DNA from: Paenibacillus antibioticophila
GTDB lineage: Bacteria > Bacillota > Bacilli > Paenibacillales > Paenibacillaceae
DNA: 64,000 nt
NCBI RefSeq assembly: GCF_000455265.1
Contig: NZ_HG005139.1
Span: forward strand, 611,773-675,772
Direction of reading: 5' to 3'
Shown here: positions 26,321 to 35,001 of the stretch, piece after piece
Position numbering within the stretch: position 1 is the stretch's first letter
Layout of the letters: each line of letters begins with the position of its first letter
Position numbers and translations under genes: made by a program
Notes under the pieces: model-generated
What the model saw: the letters and a program-made list of their open reading frames with translations, nothing else
Told to the model about the DNA's origin: nothing
Database searches by the model: none

Positions 26321-27328
26321 ATGAGAATCATTTTTTTGAACAGTCTGGAGAAGCAGCAGAATGGGACGATGCCCCATAACGCCCAGGTCTGGATTGGAGA
26401 GGAAGAGGGAATCTGGCGGATGGGGTGGAACGAGACCATTGCGGATAGCAGCACAGAGACAATTTGGTACGAAGGGGCCTCCTGGTCAGAGATGCTGCAT
26501 GTATACAGGCATCAATTGGTGATCAGGCTGAGCGAAGGCTATCGTCCGGTTCTGGAAGGGATATGGGATGGACAGGACGGGTATCAGGGACGGGGGGTGG
26601 CGCAGAAGCTGCTATGCTACAGCGATCTGCATCCTAATGAAGCATTATATAGCGAACTGAGCTTGTGGAGACGGAAGAAGGCAGCCGAGCTGCGCAAGCC
26701 TCCGTACATGATTGCAAGCAATCGGCTGTTAAAGCTAATCAGTGTATTTAGGCCGTTAACCAATGAAGAGCTGATGCAGCTTCCGGGAGTTGGAGCAGCA
26801 AAAGCAGCGGAATACGGGCAGGAATGGATTGCGATGATGGCTTCGGCTGCTGGAGAACGTCCTGGCCATTTTCCGTTGGACTGGGTAGACAGACAGATTG
26901 ATGATGAGGTCTATCGTGCCTGGGTATACAAGCAGAAGGAGGCCAAATTCCGCATGGAGACAGAAAGGATCGCTGTGCGGCGCAAAATTATGGATGAGGC
27001 CGTCCGCGGCTCCAATTTGGAGGGGATATGTACGGCGACAGGACTTCAGCGCAGAGAGCTGGTTGAATGGCTGGAAGTGCTGGAGAAGGACGGCTATTCC
27101 ATGGACGAGATTATCGGGAAGGAACTGGAGGGCATGGCCGTAGAAGATATCCAAGCGGTGTGGGATACCTTCGAGGAGCTTGGCGATCAATTATTGAAGC
27201 CGGTGCTTCAACGGCTGTATACGGCCGAGGCGATTGAAGCCGCTGGACAAGAGACGCTTTATGAACGTCTGCGGCTGATTCGCATGAGATTCCGGAGAGA
27301 GAGAAGCTATAACCGAAAGGCGGTATGA
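26321..27328 (+). CDS. HRDC-domain protein
   Basis: A 335-residue protein. Residues ~110-175 form an HRDC domain (ELSLWRRKKAAELRKPPYMI, LLKLISVFRPLTNEELMQLP, GVGAAKAAEYGQEW), the nucleic-acid-binding module found at the end of RecQ helicases and RNase D. The remaining C-terminal half is helical and contains a helix-turn-helix-like stretch (NLEGICTATGLQRRELVEWL). No helicase or nuclease motif is present. ATG at 26321 is chosen because AAGGAGGG lies just upstream; the frame is open from 26303. Its leader holds a terminator, suggesting attenuation. Confidence 0.8.
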   Translation: MRIIFLNSLEKQQNGTMPHNAQVWIGEEEGIWRMGWNETIADSSTETIWYEGASWSEMLHVYRHQLVIRLSEGYRPVLEGIWDGQDGYQGRGVAQKLLCYSDLHPNEALYSELSLWRRKKAAELRKPPYMIASNRLLKLISVFRPLTNEELMQLPGVGAAKAAEYGQEWIAMMASAAGERPGHFPLDWVDRQIDDEVYRAWVYKQKEAKFRMETERIAVRRKIMDEAVRGSNLEGICTATGLQRRELVEWLEVLEKDGYSMDEIIGKELEGMAVEDIQAVWDTFEELGDQLLKPVLQRLYTAEAIEAAGQETLYERLRLIRMRFRRERSYNRKAV

Positions 27329-27352
27329 TCGTCCGTATCTAAAAGCAAAGGA

Positions 27353-27402
27353 CGGCCGTTAAGATACTGCCCGGAAGTATTCCAGGTCCGTATCTTAACG
27401 GC
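27353..27402. terminator. long convergent hairpin between HRDC gene and corA
   Basis: GGCCGTTAAGATAC and GTATCTTAACGGCC form a perfect 14-bp stem with a 22-nt loop. T runs are poor on both sides, so termination would be weak or factor-assisted. Confidence 0.55.
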
Positions 27403-27437
27403 CGCCCCTGTAACAATTTACAGATTAATCTTTGATT

Positions 27438-28373
27438 TCAGATCCAATCGCGCTTCCGGAACAGATAGAACATTCCTGCCCCAAGCGCCAGCATTACGCC
27501 AAGCACAATGTAATAACTGTATTGCCCATGAAGCTCGGGCATATGATCAAAGTTCATCCCGTAGATCCCGGTAATCAGGGTCAGCGGAATGAAAATCGTA
27601 GTGATTGCTGTGAATACTCTCATGATTTCGTTCGCTCGGTTCGCGATGGCGGCCTGATAGGCTTCACGCAAGTTGCCTACAAGCTCTCTGAAGGTATCGA
27701 AGTTTTCGGAGATCTTAACGGCATTTTCATAAATATCGCTGAAGTATTTTTGCAGCTGATCATCAATCAGCCGCAGGTCCTTTTTGTTCAGGATATTAAT
27801 AACTTCCTTCTGTGGTCCAAGCACCTTCTTGAGCCATAAAATCTCGCTTCGAAGACCGATGATTTCATTCAAATGCGAGCGCTTCGTATGCATCAGAATG
27901 TCTTCTTCCAGGTTCTCAATCTTGACCTCGATCCGATCGCCTACGGTGAAATAGTTATCCACTACAAGGTCGGTTAAATAATACAAAAACCGGTCAGGCT
28001 CGCTGACCTCCTGCTCCCACAGAATCGGCTTGATCGCTCTAAGCTCATTGATCTTCTGCTTGGTCACGGTAATGATATAATGCCGGCCCAGAAACATGCT
28101 GAGCGCACGCAGGAAAATCTCTTCATCATCATAACGGATGCTGTTCACGACAATGAAATAATGATTATCATAGGTTTCAATCTTTGGCCGCTGTTCTTCT
28201 TCCGTCATACAGTCTTCGACTGCCAGATCGTGCAGAGAGAACAAAGGCTGAAGCACTTCAAGGTCTTCCACGTCCGCATCAATCCAGTAGAAGCCTTCCT
28301 CCGGTGCGGTTGTGGTTAACTCAACATTTTCAATAACTGTAAAAATACCCTTCATTACGTGCCGAATCTTCAT
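27438..28373 (-). CDS. corA: CorA family magnesium/cobalt channel
   Basis: A 311-residue channel. A large cytoplasmic N-terminal domain is followed by two C-terminal helices; the first ends in the signature YGMNF that forms the pore mouth (TTIFIPLTLITGIYGMNF), the second is YYIVLGVMLALGAGMFYLF. CorA pentamers carry Mg2+ down the membrane potential. AAAGGAGTG precedes the ATG. The gene has a ~270-nt leader with competing RNA pairings, which suggests control at the RNA level. Confidence 0.95.
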   Translation of the reverse strand: MKIRHVMKGIFTVIENVELTTTAPEEGFYWIDADVEDLEVLQPLFSLHDLAVEDCMTEEEQRPKIETYDNHYFIVVNSIRYDDEEIFLRALSMFLGRHYIITVTKQKINELRAIKPILWEQEVSEPDRFLYYLTDLVVDNYFTVGDRIEVKIENLEEDILMHTKRSHLNEIIGLRSEILWLKKVLGPQKEVINILNKKDLRLIDDQLQKYFSDIYENAVKISENFDTFRELVGNLREAYQAAIANRANEIMRVFTAITTIFIPLTLITGIYGMNFDHMPELHGQYSYYIVLGVMLALGAGMFYLFRKRDWI

Positions 28374-28647
28374 TCGAACTCACTCCTTTATTCAGACCGT
28401 AACCGGCCTGTGTGCTCAGTGCTGCATGGGAGCATAGGAAAGAGAATGCGATTCGGGTAAGGGTGCGGGCCAGACACGCCAAAGCAGGCGTTTCTATAGT
28501 AACACCGGGAATAAAAAGAGCCCGCCGGCACACACCGTCGCCTGGCTATTCGCTTTCCTATGCAGTTGAAACTTCAGGACAATACTGTGGGGCCTCGGGT
28601 CGCCTTCCATTCTCGGATTCACCTCTTTATTTAGTGGTCGTAAATAC
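28374..28647 (-). promoter_or_regulatory. long structured 5' leader of corA, class not identified
   Basis: On the minus strand, CTGCATAGGAAAG (28553-28565) pairs with CTTTCCTATGC (28432-28442), enclosing about 110 nt that contain further hairpins such as ACGCC-TGCTTT-GGCGT. The same left arm can instead pair 8 of 9 bases with CCCATGCAG (28422-28430), an alternative that excludes part of the first pairing. A small stem CAGGCCG/CGGTCTG lies before the ribosome site. I compared it with the M-box and c-di-AMP consensus as I remember them and could not make a full match. Confidence 0.55.
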
Positions 28648-28653
28648 TTGTCT

Positions 28654-28683
28654 AGTATAACGCCGGGATGGAAGTAGTTTCAA
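28654..28683 (-). promoter_or_regulatory. promoter of corA
   Basis: On the minus strand TTGAAA (28683-28678) and TATACT (28659-28654) with an 18-bp spacer. Confidence 0.65.
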
Positions 28684-28717
28684 CCAAAAAGATTCTGTGA
28701 CACAGATTGAAAATGGC

Positions 28718-28745
28718 TTGTGAAAATTACTATTTCATGTATAAT
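28718..28745 (+). promoter_or_regulatory. promoter of the met operon
   Basis: TTGTGA at 28718-28723 and TATAAT at 28740-28745 with a 16-bp spacer, about 50 bp before the SAM riboswitch. Confidence 0.7.
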
Positions 28746-28797
28746 GAAAATCAGCATATCAAATTTTAAGTTTACAACTGAATATGAAGACGATTTT

Positions 28798-28968
28798 CTT
28801 ATCAAGAGCAGGTGGAGGGACTAGCCCGATGAAACCCGGCAACCGGCGATACGTCGCACGGTGCTAATTCTTGCAGAACATGAAGTGCATACTTCGTGCT
28901 CTGAGAGATGAGAGAGGCGCATGTTTTATAAATGACGACCTTTCTCTATGCGAGTAAGGTTTTTTTAT
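28798..28968 (+). promoter_or_regulatory. SAM-I riboswitch (S-box) with terminator
   Basis: The aptamer begins CTTATCAAGAGCAGGTGGAG, continues GGACTAGCCCGATGAAACCC and GGCAACC, then GGTGCTAATTC with a 3' GAGAGATGAGAG segment: the S-box consensus. The expression platform is a terminator (ACCTTTCTC tatgc GAGTAAGGT plus seven T, 28938-28966). High S-adenosylmethionine would end transcription before metA. Confidence 0.96.
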
Positions 28969-29007
28969 TATGCAAGTTGAGCTCACATTTCAAAAGGAGT
29001 GATTTAA

Positions 29008-29943
29008 ATGCCGATTAAGGTGCCCGATCATTTACCGGCCAAAGACGTTCTGACAGGTGAAAATATATTTGTGATGGATGAGAGCCGCGCTTATCAACAA
29101 GACATCCGTCCTTTGCGGATTGCCATACTTAATTTGATGCCGACCAAGGAGACGACCGAAACTCAGATTTTGCGCCTTCTTGGGAACACGCCGCTTCAAG
29201 TTGAAATCGTCTTGCTTCATCCAAGCACCCATACCTCGAAGAACACCTCTGCCGATCATCTGCAAATGTTCTATAAAACCTTTGAGGAGATTAAGGACCA
29301 CCGGTTTGACGGCATGATTATTACCGGTGCTCCGGTAGAGCAGCTCGAATTTGAAGAAGTGAACTACTGGAACGAGCTTAAGGATATCTTTGAATGGAGC
29401 AAGTCGCATGTGACCTCGACGATGCACATCTGTTGGGCTTCCCAAGCGGGATTGTATTACCACTATGGTGTCCGCAAGCAAGCCTTGCCGAAGAAATGCT
29501 TCGGAATTTTCCCTCACTGGGTGAACACCCCGCATGTGAAGCTGCTTAGAGGCTTTGACGGTGTGTTCCAGGTTCCGCATTCCCGTCATACGGATGTGAA
29601 CCGAGCGGATATCGAGCGCCATTCCGAGCTGGAGATTCTTGCGGAATCGAAGGAAGCAGGTATTTACCTGGTGTCATCGAAAGACGGCAAGCAGATTTTC
29701 GTGACCGGCCACTCCGAATATGACCCGGACTCCTTAAAATGGGAATACGACAGGGACGTAGCCAAAGGAATGGAAATTGATCTGCCTGTAAATTACTACC
29801 CGAATGACGACCCGACTCAAACGCCGTTATCAACTTGGAGAGCACATGCTAACTTATTATTCTCCAACTGGCTGAACTACTATGTGTATCAAGAAACGCC
29901 CTATGATATTGATCAGAGTTCCGAGTTAATATACCATATTTAA
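29008..29943 (+). CDS. metA: homoserine O-acyltransferase (predicted O-acetyltransferase)
   Basis: A 311-residue MetA enzyme that activates homoserine for methionine synthesis. The catalytic Cys142 (HICWASQ) and the His235/Glu237 pair (VTGHSEYD) fall at the family positions. Glu111 in [12 protein letters not shown] is the residue that, in characterised MetA proteins, gives acetyl-CoA use, whereas Gly at this site gives succinyl-CoA use; so despite the 'succinyltransferase' family name I predict acetyl transfer. AAAGGAGTG precedes the ATG. First gene behind the SAM riboswitch. Confidence 0.95.
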   Translation: MPIKVPDHLPAKDVLTGENIFVMDESRAYQQDIRPLRIAILNLMPTKETTETQILRLLGNTPLQVEIVLLHPSTHTSKNTSADHLQMFYKTFEEIKDHRFDGMIITGAPVEQLEFEEVNYWNELKDIFEWSKSHVTSTMHICWASQAGLYYHYGVRKQALPKKCFGIFPHWVNTPHVKLLRGFDGVFQVPHSRHTDVNRADIERHSELEILAESKEAGIYLVSSKDGKQIFVTGHSEYDPDSLKWEYDRDVAKGMEIDLPVNYYPNDDPTQTPLSTWRAHANLLFSNWLNYYVYQETPYDIDQSSELIYHI

Positions 29944-29966
29944 AAAATATGCTGGAGGGAAGCAAA

Positions 29967-31151
29967 GTGGGAGAGAACAATTGGCGTATTGAAAGCAAGC
30001 TGGCTCAAATCGGCTCGATGGATGAGCCGGTAACGGGAGCCGTTAATTATCCGATCTATCAGGCAACAGCCTTTCGTCATCCGAAGCTGGGCCAAAGCAC
30101 AGGATTCGATTATGCCCGTACCAAGAGTCCGACCCGGAGTATTCTGGAGGAGGCATCAGCTGCACTGGAAAGCGGGGATGCCGCATTTGCCTGCAGCTCC
30201 GGTATGGCAGCATTGCAAACGGTGTTTAGTCTGTTCTCACAAGGAGATCACCTGATCGTGTCTCTTGATCTGTATGGGGGGACCTACCGCCTGTTTGAAC
30301 GAATTTTATCCCGTTTCGGGATTACAGCCTCTTATGTCGATACCAATGATGCGGATGCATTAGAATCTGCACGGAAGCCGCATACCAAAGCGGTGTTTAT
30401 CGAGACGCCGACCAATCCGCTGATGATGATTACAGATCTGGAAGCCGTCAGCGGGTGGGCGAAGCAGCATCAGCTGCTTACGATTGTGGATAATACGCTG
30501 TTGACACCGCTCTTTCAGCGTCCGATTGAGCTGGGTGCGGATATCGTCGTACATAGCGCCACCAAGTATTTGGGCGGCCATAACGACGTGCTTGCCGGGT
30601 TAATCGTTACCAAGGGAGAAGAGCTGTCGAATGAAATGGGCTTCCTGCACAATTCGATTGGCGCCGTACTTAGTCCGTCTGACTCCTATCAGCTTATGCG
30701 GGGCATGAAAACCTTGGCACTCCGGATGGAGCGCCATGAGAGCAACGCGCTTGCGATCGCCCGCTACCTCAAGGAGCATCCGCAGGTGGAGACCGTGTAC
30801 CATCCGGGTCTGAGCGACCATCCGGGTTATGAGATTCAGAAGAAGCAGTCCAGCGGCAACACGGGCATCTTCTCCTTCAAGGTTACAGACGCAAGATACG
30901 TTGAGCCTGTGCTGCGTCATCTGCGGTTAATCGCATTTGCCGAGAGCTTGGGCGGGGTGGAATCGTTGATGACTTACCCGGCGGTTCAGACTCATGCCGA
31001 TATTCCTGAAGAGATTCGCGCTGCGGTCGGTGTGGATGATCGGCTGCTCCGGTTCTCGGTGGGCATCGAGCACGTGGACGATTTGATCGGGGATCTGGCA
31101 CAAGCCCTCGAGGCAGCCCGGCAAGAGGTGGAAGGAGGCAGCCATCAATGA
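29967..31151 (+). CDS. metI: cystathionine gamma-synthase / O-acetylhomoserine sulfhydrylase
   Basis: A 394-residue PLP enzyme of the Cys/Met metabolism family. Motifs: SSGMAALQTVFSLFSQGDHL, DLYGGTYRLFERIL, ETPTNPLMMITDL and HSATKYLGGHNDV, whose Lys binds PLP. It should join O-acetylhomoserine with cysteine or sulfide. GTG at 29967 is chosen because CTGGAGGG lies directly upstream; the ATG at 29949 contains that ribosome site. Overlaps the next gene by ATGA (31148). Confidence 0.92.
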   Translation: MGENNWRIESKLAQIGSMDEPVTGAVNYPIYQATAFRHPKLGQSTGFDYARTKSPTRSILEEASAALESGDAAFACSSGMAALQTVFSLFSQGDHLIVSLDLYGGTYRLFERILSRFGITASYVDTNDADALESARKPHTKAVFIETPTNPLMMITDLEAVSGWAKQHQLLTIVDNTLLTPLFQRPIELGADIVVHSATKYLGGHNDVLAGLIVTKGEELSNEMGFLHNSIGAVLSPSDSYQLMRGMKTLALRMERHESNALAIARYLKEHPQVETVYHPGLSDHPGYEIQKKQSSGNTGIFSFKVTDARYVEPVLRHLRLIAFAESLGGVESLMTYPAVQTHADIPEEIRAAVGVDDRLLRFSVGIEHVDDLIGDLAQALEAARQEVEGGSHQ

Positions 31152-32287
31152 CCAAATTTGACACGAAGCTGATTCATTTCGGAAGTGAAGTAGATGCGGC
31201 GACCGGCGCCTCCAGCGTGCCGATCTACCAGGCTTCTACCTTCCATCACCATGACATCTATAATCCGCCGGAATACGATTACAGCAGATCCGGCAATCCG
31301 ACTCGTCAGGCACTAGAGGAATATATTACTCTGTTGGAAGGCGGAGCTCGGGGATTTGCCTTTTCCAGCGGCATGTCTGCTATTTCTACGGTATTTATGC
31401 TGTTCTCGGCCGGTGATCATCTGATCGTTACCGAGGATGTGTACGGGGGGACTTATCGGCTGCTGACCCAGATTCTAAGCCGGATGAACATAGAGACAAC
31501 CTTTGTTGATATGACGGACTTGTCTGCTGTCAAGGCTGCGCTGCGTCCGAATACGAAAGGGGTCTTTATGGAGACGCCTTCGAATCCGACCCTGAAAATT
31601 ACCGATATCGCAGCGGTTGCTGCATGGGCAAGTCAGCATCAATTGATCAGCATGGTGGACAACACCTTTATGACTCCTTACTATCAGCGCCCGATCGAAC
31701 TTGGAGTAGATATTGTCCTGCATAGTGCGACCAAGTTTCTCGGGGGCCATAGCGATGTGTTGGCTGGACTGGCTGTCGCGCGCACCGAGGAATTGGGCAA
31801 TCAGCTGAAATATTTGCAGAATGGACTGGGGACCGTCCTGGGAGCTCAGGAATCCTGGCTGCTTATGCGCGGGATGAAGACGCTTGGAGCCAGAATGGAG
31901 CGCAGCGAGACAAGTGCCCGCAAGCTGGCAGATTGGCTGCAGGGACGGTCCGATATCCCGGCGGTCTATTATCCTGGACTTGCTTCTCATCCTGGGCGGG
32001 AAATTCAGGAGAAGCAATCCACAGGGTATGGTGCGGTTGTCTCCTTCGATGTGGGCTCTCAGGAACGGGCAAAGCAGGTGCTTAGCCGGGTCAAGCTTCC
32101 GTTGGTGGCTGTCAGTCTTGGAGCCGTGGAGAGCATCCTCTCCTATCCGGCGATGATGTCTCATGCTTCTATGCCTGCCGAGGTGCGAAGCGAGCGTGGA
32201 ATCTCGGACGGATTGCTTCGCTTCTCTGTGGGACTCGAAGATATCGAGGACTTGATCGAGGATCTGGGGCAGGCGCTGGAAGGCTGA
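31148..32287 (+). CDS. metC: cystathionine beta-lyase
   Basis: A 379-residue paralogue of the preceding gene product in the same PLP family (SSGMSAISTVFMLFSAGDHL, EDVYGGTYRLLTQIL, ETPSNPTLKITDI, HSATKFLGGHSDV). By order after metI, as in Bacillus metI-metC, it should cleave cystathionine to homocysteine. Family members are hard to tell apart by sequence, so a gamma-lyase activity is not excluded. It ends the S-box operon. Confidence 0.9.
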   Translation: MTKFDTKLIHFGSEVDAATGASSVPIYQASTFHHHDIYNPPEYDYSRSGNPTRQALEEYITLLEGGARGFAFSSGMSAISTVFMLFSAGDHLIVTEDVYGGTYRLLTQILSRMNIETTFVDMTDLSAVKAALRPNTKGVFMETPSNPTLKITDIAAVAAWASQHQLISMVDNTFMTPYYQRPIELGVDIVLHSATKFLGGHSDVLAGLAVARTEELGNQLKYLQNGLGTVLGAQESWLLMRGMKTLGARMERSETSARKLADWLQGRSDIPAVYYPGLASHPGREIQEKQSTGYGAVVSFDVGSQERAKQVLSRVKLPLVAVSLGAVESILSYPAMMSHASMPAEVRSERGISDGLLRFSVGLEDIEDLIEDLGQALEG

Positions 32288-32445
32288 TGATGAAGTGACT
32301 GTTGCTGGTGTGTTTAGCATGGCTTAGTTTAGCCAGAAAAATTCGTGAGCAACAGCGATCGCAAGAATAATTTATACGTTGCCTAACTCGTACAAACCTT
32401 ACGCGCGTATTAATCTTATGCATACAAACATTAGTTCGCTGCATG

Positions 32446-32475
32446 GCACCTGAGAGAATCGGGTGCTGTTTTTTT
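32446..32475 (+). terminator. terminator of the met operon
   Basis: GCACCTGA gagaa TCGGGTGC followed by TGTTTTTTT. The preceding 150 bp after metC hold no ORF that I can support. Confidence 0.8.
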
Positions 32476-32532
32476 AAAATGAGTATGTTACGATATAGTA
32501 GCAATTTAAAGGAAATGCAAGGAGGCAGATCC

Positions 32533-33672
32533 ATGGCCGTAATTGACCATATTTTAAACAAAGCATTGCAGGGCGAGCGCCTTGAGCTGGAAGAGACAAT
32601 TGCACTTTTTGATTCTAATGAAATAGAGAAGATGGGCCATACCGCCAATGTGCTGATGGAACGCAGACATCCGGATCCGATCACAACCTTTGTTATCGGA
32701 CGAAATGTCAATTATACGAACATCTGTGACGTGTATTGCCGGTTCTGTGCATTTTACCGCCGGCCAGGGTCGGAGGAAGGGTACGTTCTTCCCGATGAAG
32801 TAATTATGCAAAAGATTCAGGAAACCGTTGATGTCGGCGGCACTGAAATTTTGATGCAAGGCGGCACGAATCCTAACCTGCCATTCAGCTATTATACCGA
32901 TTTGCTTCGGAAGATTAAGAGTCAATTTCCGGATATTACGATGCACTCCTTCTCTCCGGCGGAGATCATGAAGATGAAGGAAGTGTCGGAAGGGCTTAGC
33001 CTGGAAGAAGTTGTGCGCGAGATTCATGCAGCCGGACTGGACTCCCTTCCCGGAGGCGGCGCAGAAATTCTGGATGACCGGACCCGCCGTAAGATCAGCC
33101 GCTTGAAGGGCTCCTGGCGCGACTGGATGGATGTTATGCAGACTGCGCACAAGATCGGCATGAATACAACAGCGACGATGGTCATTGGTCTCGGCGAATC
33201 CAATGAGGAGCGAGCGCTTCACTTGCTTCGTGTTCGCGAGGCTCAGGATGAATGCCTGAACAACAATTATTCTTCCGAAGGCTTCCTCGCCTTCATTCCA
33301 TGGACCTTCCAGCCGGATAATACGAATTTGAAGCTGGAGCGTCAGACACCGGAGGCTTACCTGAAGACTGTGGCGATCAGCCGGATCGTGCTGGATAATA
33401 TTAAGCATCTTCAATCCTCCTGGGTAACGATGGGGCCTGAGATTGGCAAGCTGTCGCTTCGTTACGGCTGCGATGACTTCGGCAGTACGATGATTGAAGA
33501 GAATGTGGTGTCATCCGCGGGTGCGACTCATAAAGTCAATATCGAATCGATTCTGTCGATCATTCGCTCCGCCGGCAAGATTCCTGCTCAGCGCAATACA
33601 CGATACGATATCCTGCGCGTATTTGATGACGAGCAGGCCAAAATCGAAAATGACTTCATCATGCAAAACTAG
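32533..33672 (+). CDS. mqnC: cyclic dehypoxanthinyl futalosine synthase
   Basis: A 379-residue radical SAM enzyme of the futalosine route to menaquinone; it cyclises dehypoxanthine futalosine. The [4Fe-4S] ligands are Cys65, Cys69 and Cys72 (CDVYCRFC). Further family motifs are VGGTEILMQGGTNPNLP, HSFSPAEI, DSLPGGGAEI and NTTATMVIGLGES. ATG at 32533 follows CAAGGAGGC. The other mqn genes are not in this window. Menaquinone via futalosine rather than the men pathway is a feature of several Paenibacillaceae. Confidence 0.93.
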   Translation: MAVIDHILNKALQGERLELEETIALFDSNEIEKMGHTANVLMERRHPDPITTFVIGRNVNYTNICDVYCRFCAFYRRPGSEEGYVLPDEVIMQKIQETVDVGGTEILMQGGTNPNLPFSYYTDLLRKIKSQFPDITMHSFSPAEIMKMKEVSEGLSLEEVVREIHAAGLDSLPGGGAEILDDRTRRKISRLKGSWRDWMDVMQTAHKIGMNTTATMVIGLGESNEERALHLLRVREAQDECLNNNYSSEGFLAFIPWTFQPDNTNLKLERQTPEAYLKTVAISRIVLDNIKHLQSSWVTMGPEIGKLSLRYGCDDFGSTMIEENVVSSAGATHKVNIESILSIIRSAGKIPAQRNTRYDILRVFDDEQAKIENDFIMQN

Positions 33673-33680
33673 AATATGAT

Positions 33681-33731
33681 AAAACGTTTGTTGAGTTATC
33701 CGGCCGGATGAACTCAACAAACGTTTTTTAT
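33681..33731. terminator. strong terminator after mqnC
   Basis: AAAACGTTTGTTGAGTT and AACTCAACAAACGTTTT form a 17-bp perfect stem with a 12-nt loop, followed by TTTTTTATTTT on the plus side. Confidence 0.9.
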
Positions 33732-33761
33732 TTTCCAAATTAACTAATCTTGAGGAAGGGG

Positions 33762-33781
33762 GAGTTCATGCGAATGAACTC
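33762..33781 (+). other. perfect GNRA-loop hairpin upstream of ytxC
   Basis: GAGTTCAT, the tetraloop GCGA, ATGAACTC. It follows a strong ribosome site (GGAAGGGGGAG), and an 8-codon frame (MRMNSGKA) begins inside the stem at 33768. Whether the mini-ORF is translated cannot be told. Confidence 0.4.
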
Positions 33782-33852
33782 AGGTAAAGCTTAAAGCTGT
33801 ACCATTTTTAGCGAATTGGAAATGCTGGTTAACATTCCATAAGCCTGACCTC

Positions 33853-33881
33853 GTATATCCGTTTCTTCCCCGCCATATACT
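33853..33881 (+). promoter_or_regulatory. sigma-E-like sporulation promoter of ytxC
   Basis: GTATATC at 33853-33859 and CATATACT at 33874-33881 with a 14-bp spacer match the mother-cell sigma-E pattern, 30 bp before the ytxC start. Confidence 0.6.
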
Positions 33882-33910
33882 TTGGGAAGACAACGAAAGG
33901 GGCGGAGCGT

Positions 33911-34816
33911 ATGGGATATTTTGTATTAAGGGCAGATCGAACCGGTACTGATCATGGCACACGGCTCCTTGAATATATAATTGGAACAGGCAGCGGGATA
34001 GGGGGGCATAACATTCCTCCACAGTCATGGACGATTGATTATGATGAGTCGGGCAGAGCGCTCGTTCAAATGAAGGACAGGGACGAAGAGGCAATCAACA
34101 GTATTGCAGTAGGCTTGGCGGATTATATTCTAGAGCAGTGCGAAGCTGACCTTGCCGGTGTCTTGGCTGATCGGCGGTATGCCTTTGTTGAGCCGAACGA
34201 CCGGGCCCGGGCCGAGCGGTTCTGGCTTAGCTTTCTTAATGGAGATGAGGCAGGGGATCAATTGATTCGGCAGCGCCGGAGAGAGCTCGTGCTGAACACA
34301 CTCCAGAGTTATTTGCTTGAATCCCAGTATTTGGATCTAAGCGGATTTATTGCCTTCCGTCTGACGCTGTACAAGGAGATGCTGCAAGAGACGATTGACT
34401 TGGCCATGGAGGAGTATTTGCTGGATCAACAATATGAAGAGTTCCTTCAATTGCTGCAGTACTTTGTCCAATTTCAGGAGCCTCTGACTCCTCTGGTGCA
34501 CCTCGTCCATCATGGGGGCCAGGAGTTCAGCATATTTAATCAATCCTTCTCGCCGATCCGTGAAAGCTCCAGCGGCATGGTGGTGGCTAAAATGGGCGAT
34601 CTGGAGCTGGAGATGGAGGATCAGGTGGTCAGCACGCTAATATCCTTGTCCCCCGATCGAATCCTGCTTCATACCGTGGCACCGGAGACCACAATTATAT
34701 CCACAATCCGCACCATTTTCGGGAATCGGGTTCAGCTGTGCCAGCAGTGCCCGCATTGTAATCCGGTGCACGCAGCAGCCAGGAAGCAAGATCAGGAGTG
34801 CCATGGAGGTTCTTGA
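33911..34816 (+). CDS. ytxC: YtxC-like sporulation protein
   Basis: A 301-residue protein of the YtxC family, linked to sporulation in Bacillus by expression. Recognisable stretches are NTLQSYLLESQYLDLSGFIA, FRLTLYKEMLQETIDLAMEE and YLLDQQYEEFLQLLQYFVQ; the C-terminus contains CQQCPHC. GGGGCGGAGCG precedes the ATG. In Bacillus subtilis ytxC is followed by thrS; here a large polysaccharide locus separates them. The last codons overlap a promoter-like sequence that recurs upstream of thrS. Confidence 0.85.
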   Translation: MGYFVLRADRTGTDHGTRLLEYIIGTGSGIGGHNIPPQSWTIDYDESGRALVQMKDRDEEAINSIAVGLADYILEQCEADLAGVLADRRYAFVEPNDRARAERFWLSFLNGDEAGDQLIRQRRRELVLNTLQSYLLESQYLDLSGFIAFRLTLYKEMLQETIDLAMEEYLLDQQYEEFLQLLQYFVQFQEPLTPLVHLVHHGGQEFSIFNQSFSPIRESSSGMVVAKMGDLELEMEDQVVSTLISLSPDRILLHTVAPETTIISTIRTIFGNRVQLCQQCPHCNPVHAAARKQDQECHGGS

Positions 34817-34841
34817 CGGACCTTGTCGATATCTATAGAAT
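34813..34841 (+). promoter_or_regulatory. promoter-like copy of the thrS promoter at the ytxC end
   Basis: TTGACG at 34813-34818 and TAGAAT at 34836-34841, 17-bp spacer, overlapping the ytxC stop. About 30 of 35 bases agree with the thrS promoter region at 57570-57604, including the 13-mer GGTTCTTGACGGA. Confidence 0.65.
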
Positions 34842-34853
34842 CTCCGAATAATA

Positions 34854-34908
34854 GCGTCCGTCCGGTAAGGTCAATTGTATTGGCTTGCGGGCGGATGCTC
34901 TCTTTTTT
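34854..34908 (+). terminator. terminator after ytxC
   Basis: GCGTCCGTCCG pairs fully (with G-U pairs) with CGGGCGGATGC at 34888-34898 across a 23-nt loop; TCTCTTTTTT follows. Confidence 0.75.
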
Positions 34909-34936
34909 CTGATTCCAGCACGACAGGGAGGATTTG

Positions 34937-34965
34937 TTGACACCCTTATAATGAAATGTTTAAAT
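34937..34965 (+). promoter_or_regulatory. possible promoter of the tyrosine phosphatase gene
   Basis: TTGACA at 34937-34942 and TTAAAT at 34960-34965 with a 17-bp spacer, 36 bp before the ATG. Confidence 0.45.
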
Positions 34966-35001
34966 GTTGTTTATTACATTCCTTTGGAAAGTGAGAATAA
35001 C

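Noticed and set aside
28374..28660. M-box (ykoK) or c-di-AMP (ydaO) riboswitch upstream of corA
   Set aside because: Short stretches are reminiscent (GGTGAATCC, CCCTTACCCGAATC), but the ordered conserved blocks of either class could not be laid on the sequence, so only an unclassified structured leader is reported.
33762..33800. Eight-codon peptide gene upstream of ytxC
   Set aside because: Good ribosome site, but too short to support from sequence alone and overlapping a perfect hairpin; listed only as a hairpin.
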